Assembly (NCBI GenBank): GCA_034766995.1
Contig: CM068319.1
Location: 20,372,422 to 20,436,421, forward strand
DNA from: Acanthacorydalis orientalis
Taxonomy: Eukaryota; Arthropoda; Insecta; Megaloptera; Corydalidae
Length of the DNA stretch: 64,000 bases
Direction: 5' to 3'
Below the pieces are notes generated by a model. It did not search any database and was not told where the DNA came from. It saw only the letters and a list, made by a program, of their open reading frames with translations. Of this stretch, positions 63,653-64,000 are shown piece after piece. Every line of letters starts with the position of its first letter. The first letter of the stretch is position 1. The translations under genes and the position numbers were made by a program.

Positions 63653-64000
63653 CGTATATAATATCAATTTTCGTCAGTGTATAATAAACATTCTTAAAAT
63701 TTTGATGAAAAGAATGAAAATCTTTTTATATACGTTTTACGTATTATCATTTATATTGACTAATTTGATTGATTATTACTTAGTCCAAGTAATAATAAAT
63801 TATGAAATTAAAGTTTAATACATGTATTTTTATCATACTAAAAAATCTTTTTATAAACTTTCAAAGATTAGTTCTTTATTTTATTTAAAAATAAAGATTA
63901 CAAAATCAATTAGCAAGTTAATTACTTTCACATTTGTGTTAATAATATATAATTCAAGTATTATTTATATATAAAAAGTATTAAAGAATTAATTACATAT

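Overview
The window is AT-rich, gene-poor DNA from an animal nucleus, almost certainly an insect. The protein-coding content I can defend is two exons of one gene, spliced on the + strand. Exon 13961-14123 encodes the C-terminal half of a PDZ domain and the start of a proline-rich linker. Exon 23751-23853 encodes the rest of the linker leading to the next PDZ domain. The protein matches the PDZ2-to-PDZ3 region of Discs large (dlg1), the scaffold protein of septate junctions and synapses. The insect assignment rests on that match, on mariner and hAT elements typical of insects, and on the composition. I cannot name the order or species.

Layout. Positions 1-13960 are the intron upstream of the PDZ2 exon. 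It holds two hAT-type elements with perfect 8-bp target duplications (701-1405 and 7839-8782), a deleted mariner (3702-4572) that itself carries an insertion, and one copy of a palindromic repeat family (about 10396-10600). Positions 14124-23750 are the intron between the two exons. It holds a full-length but dead mariner (15768-17060), a CpG-rich patch with a donor-like motif (about 17390-17790), a second palindromic repeat copy (20382-20600) and a second deleted mariner (21136-21675). From 23854 to the window end is the first 40 kb of the next intron. It holds two more palindromic repeat copies, a second full-length dead mariner on the - strand (32533-33788), a CpG-rich patch (about 31480-32110), a retroposon-like fragment (38767-38898), a third deleted mariner (44617-45215), a probable pogo/Tigger-type MITE (53153-53478) and small unexplained patches.

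The most interesting single site is at 43792/43793, about 20 kb into this giant intron. A strong 3' splice site is fused directly to a strong 5' splice site with no exon between them. That is the signature of a recursive-splicing ratchet point.

The other striking feature is about 60 (TA)n microsatellites, roughly one per kilobase, many 40-100 bp long. They explain nearly all the 'IYIYIYI' reading frames, which are not genes. I found no rRNA, tRNA, CRISPR array or prokaryotic gene.
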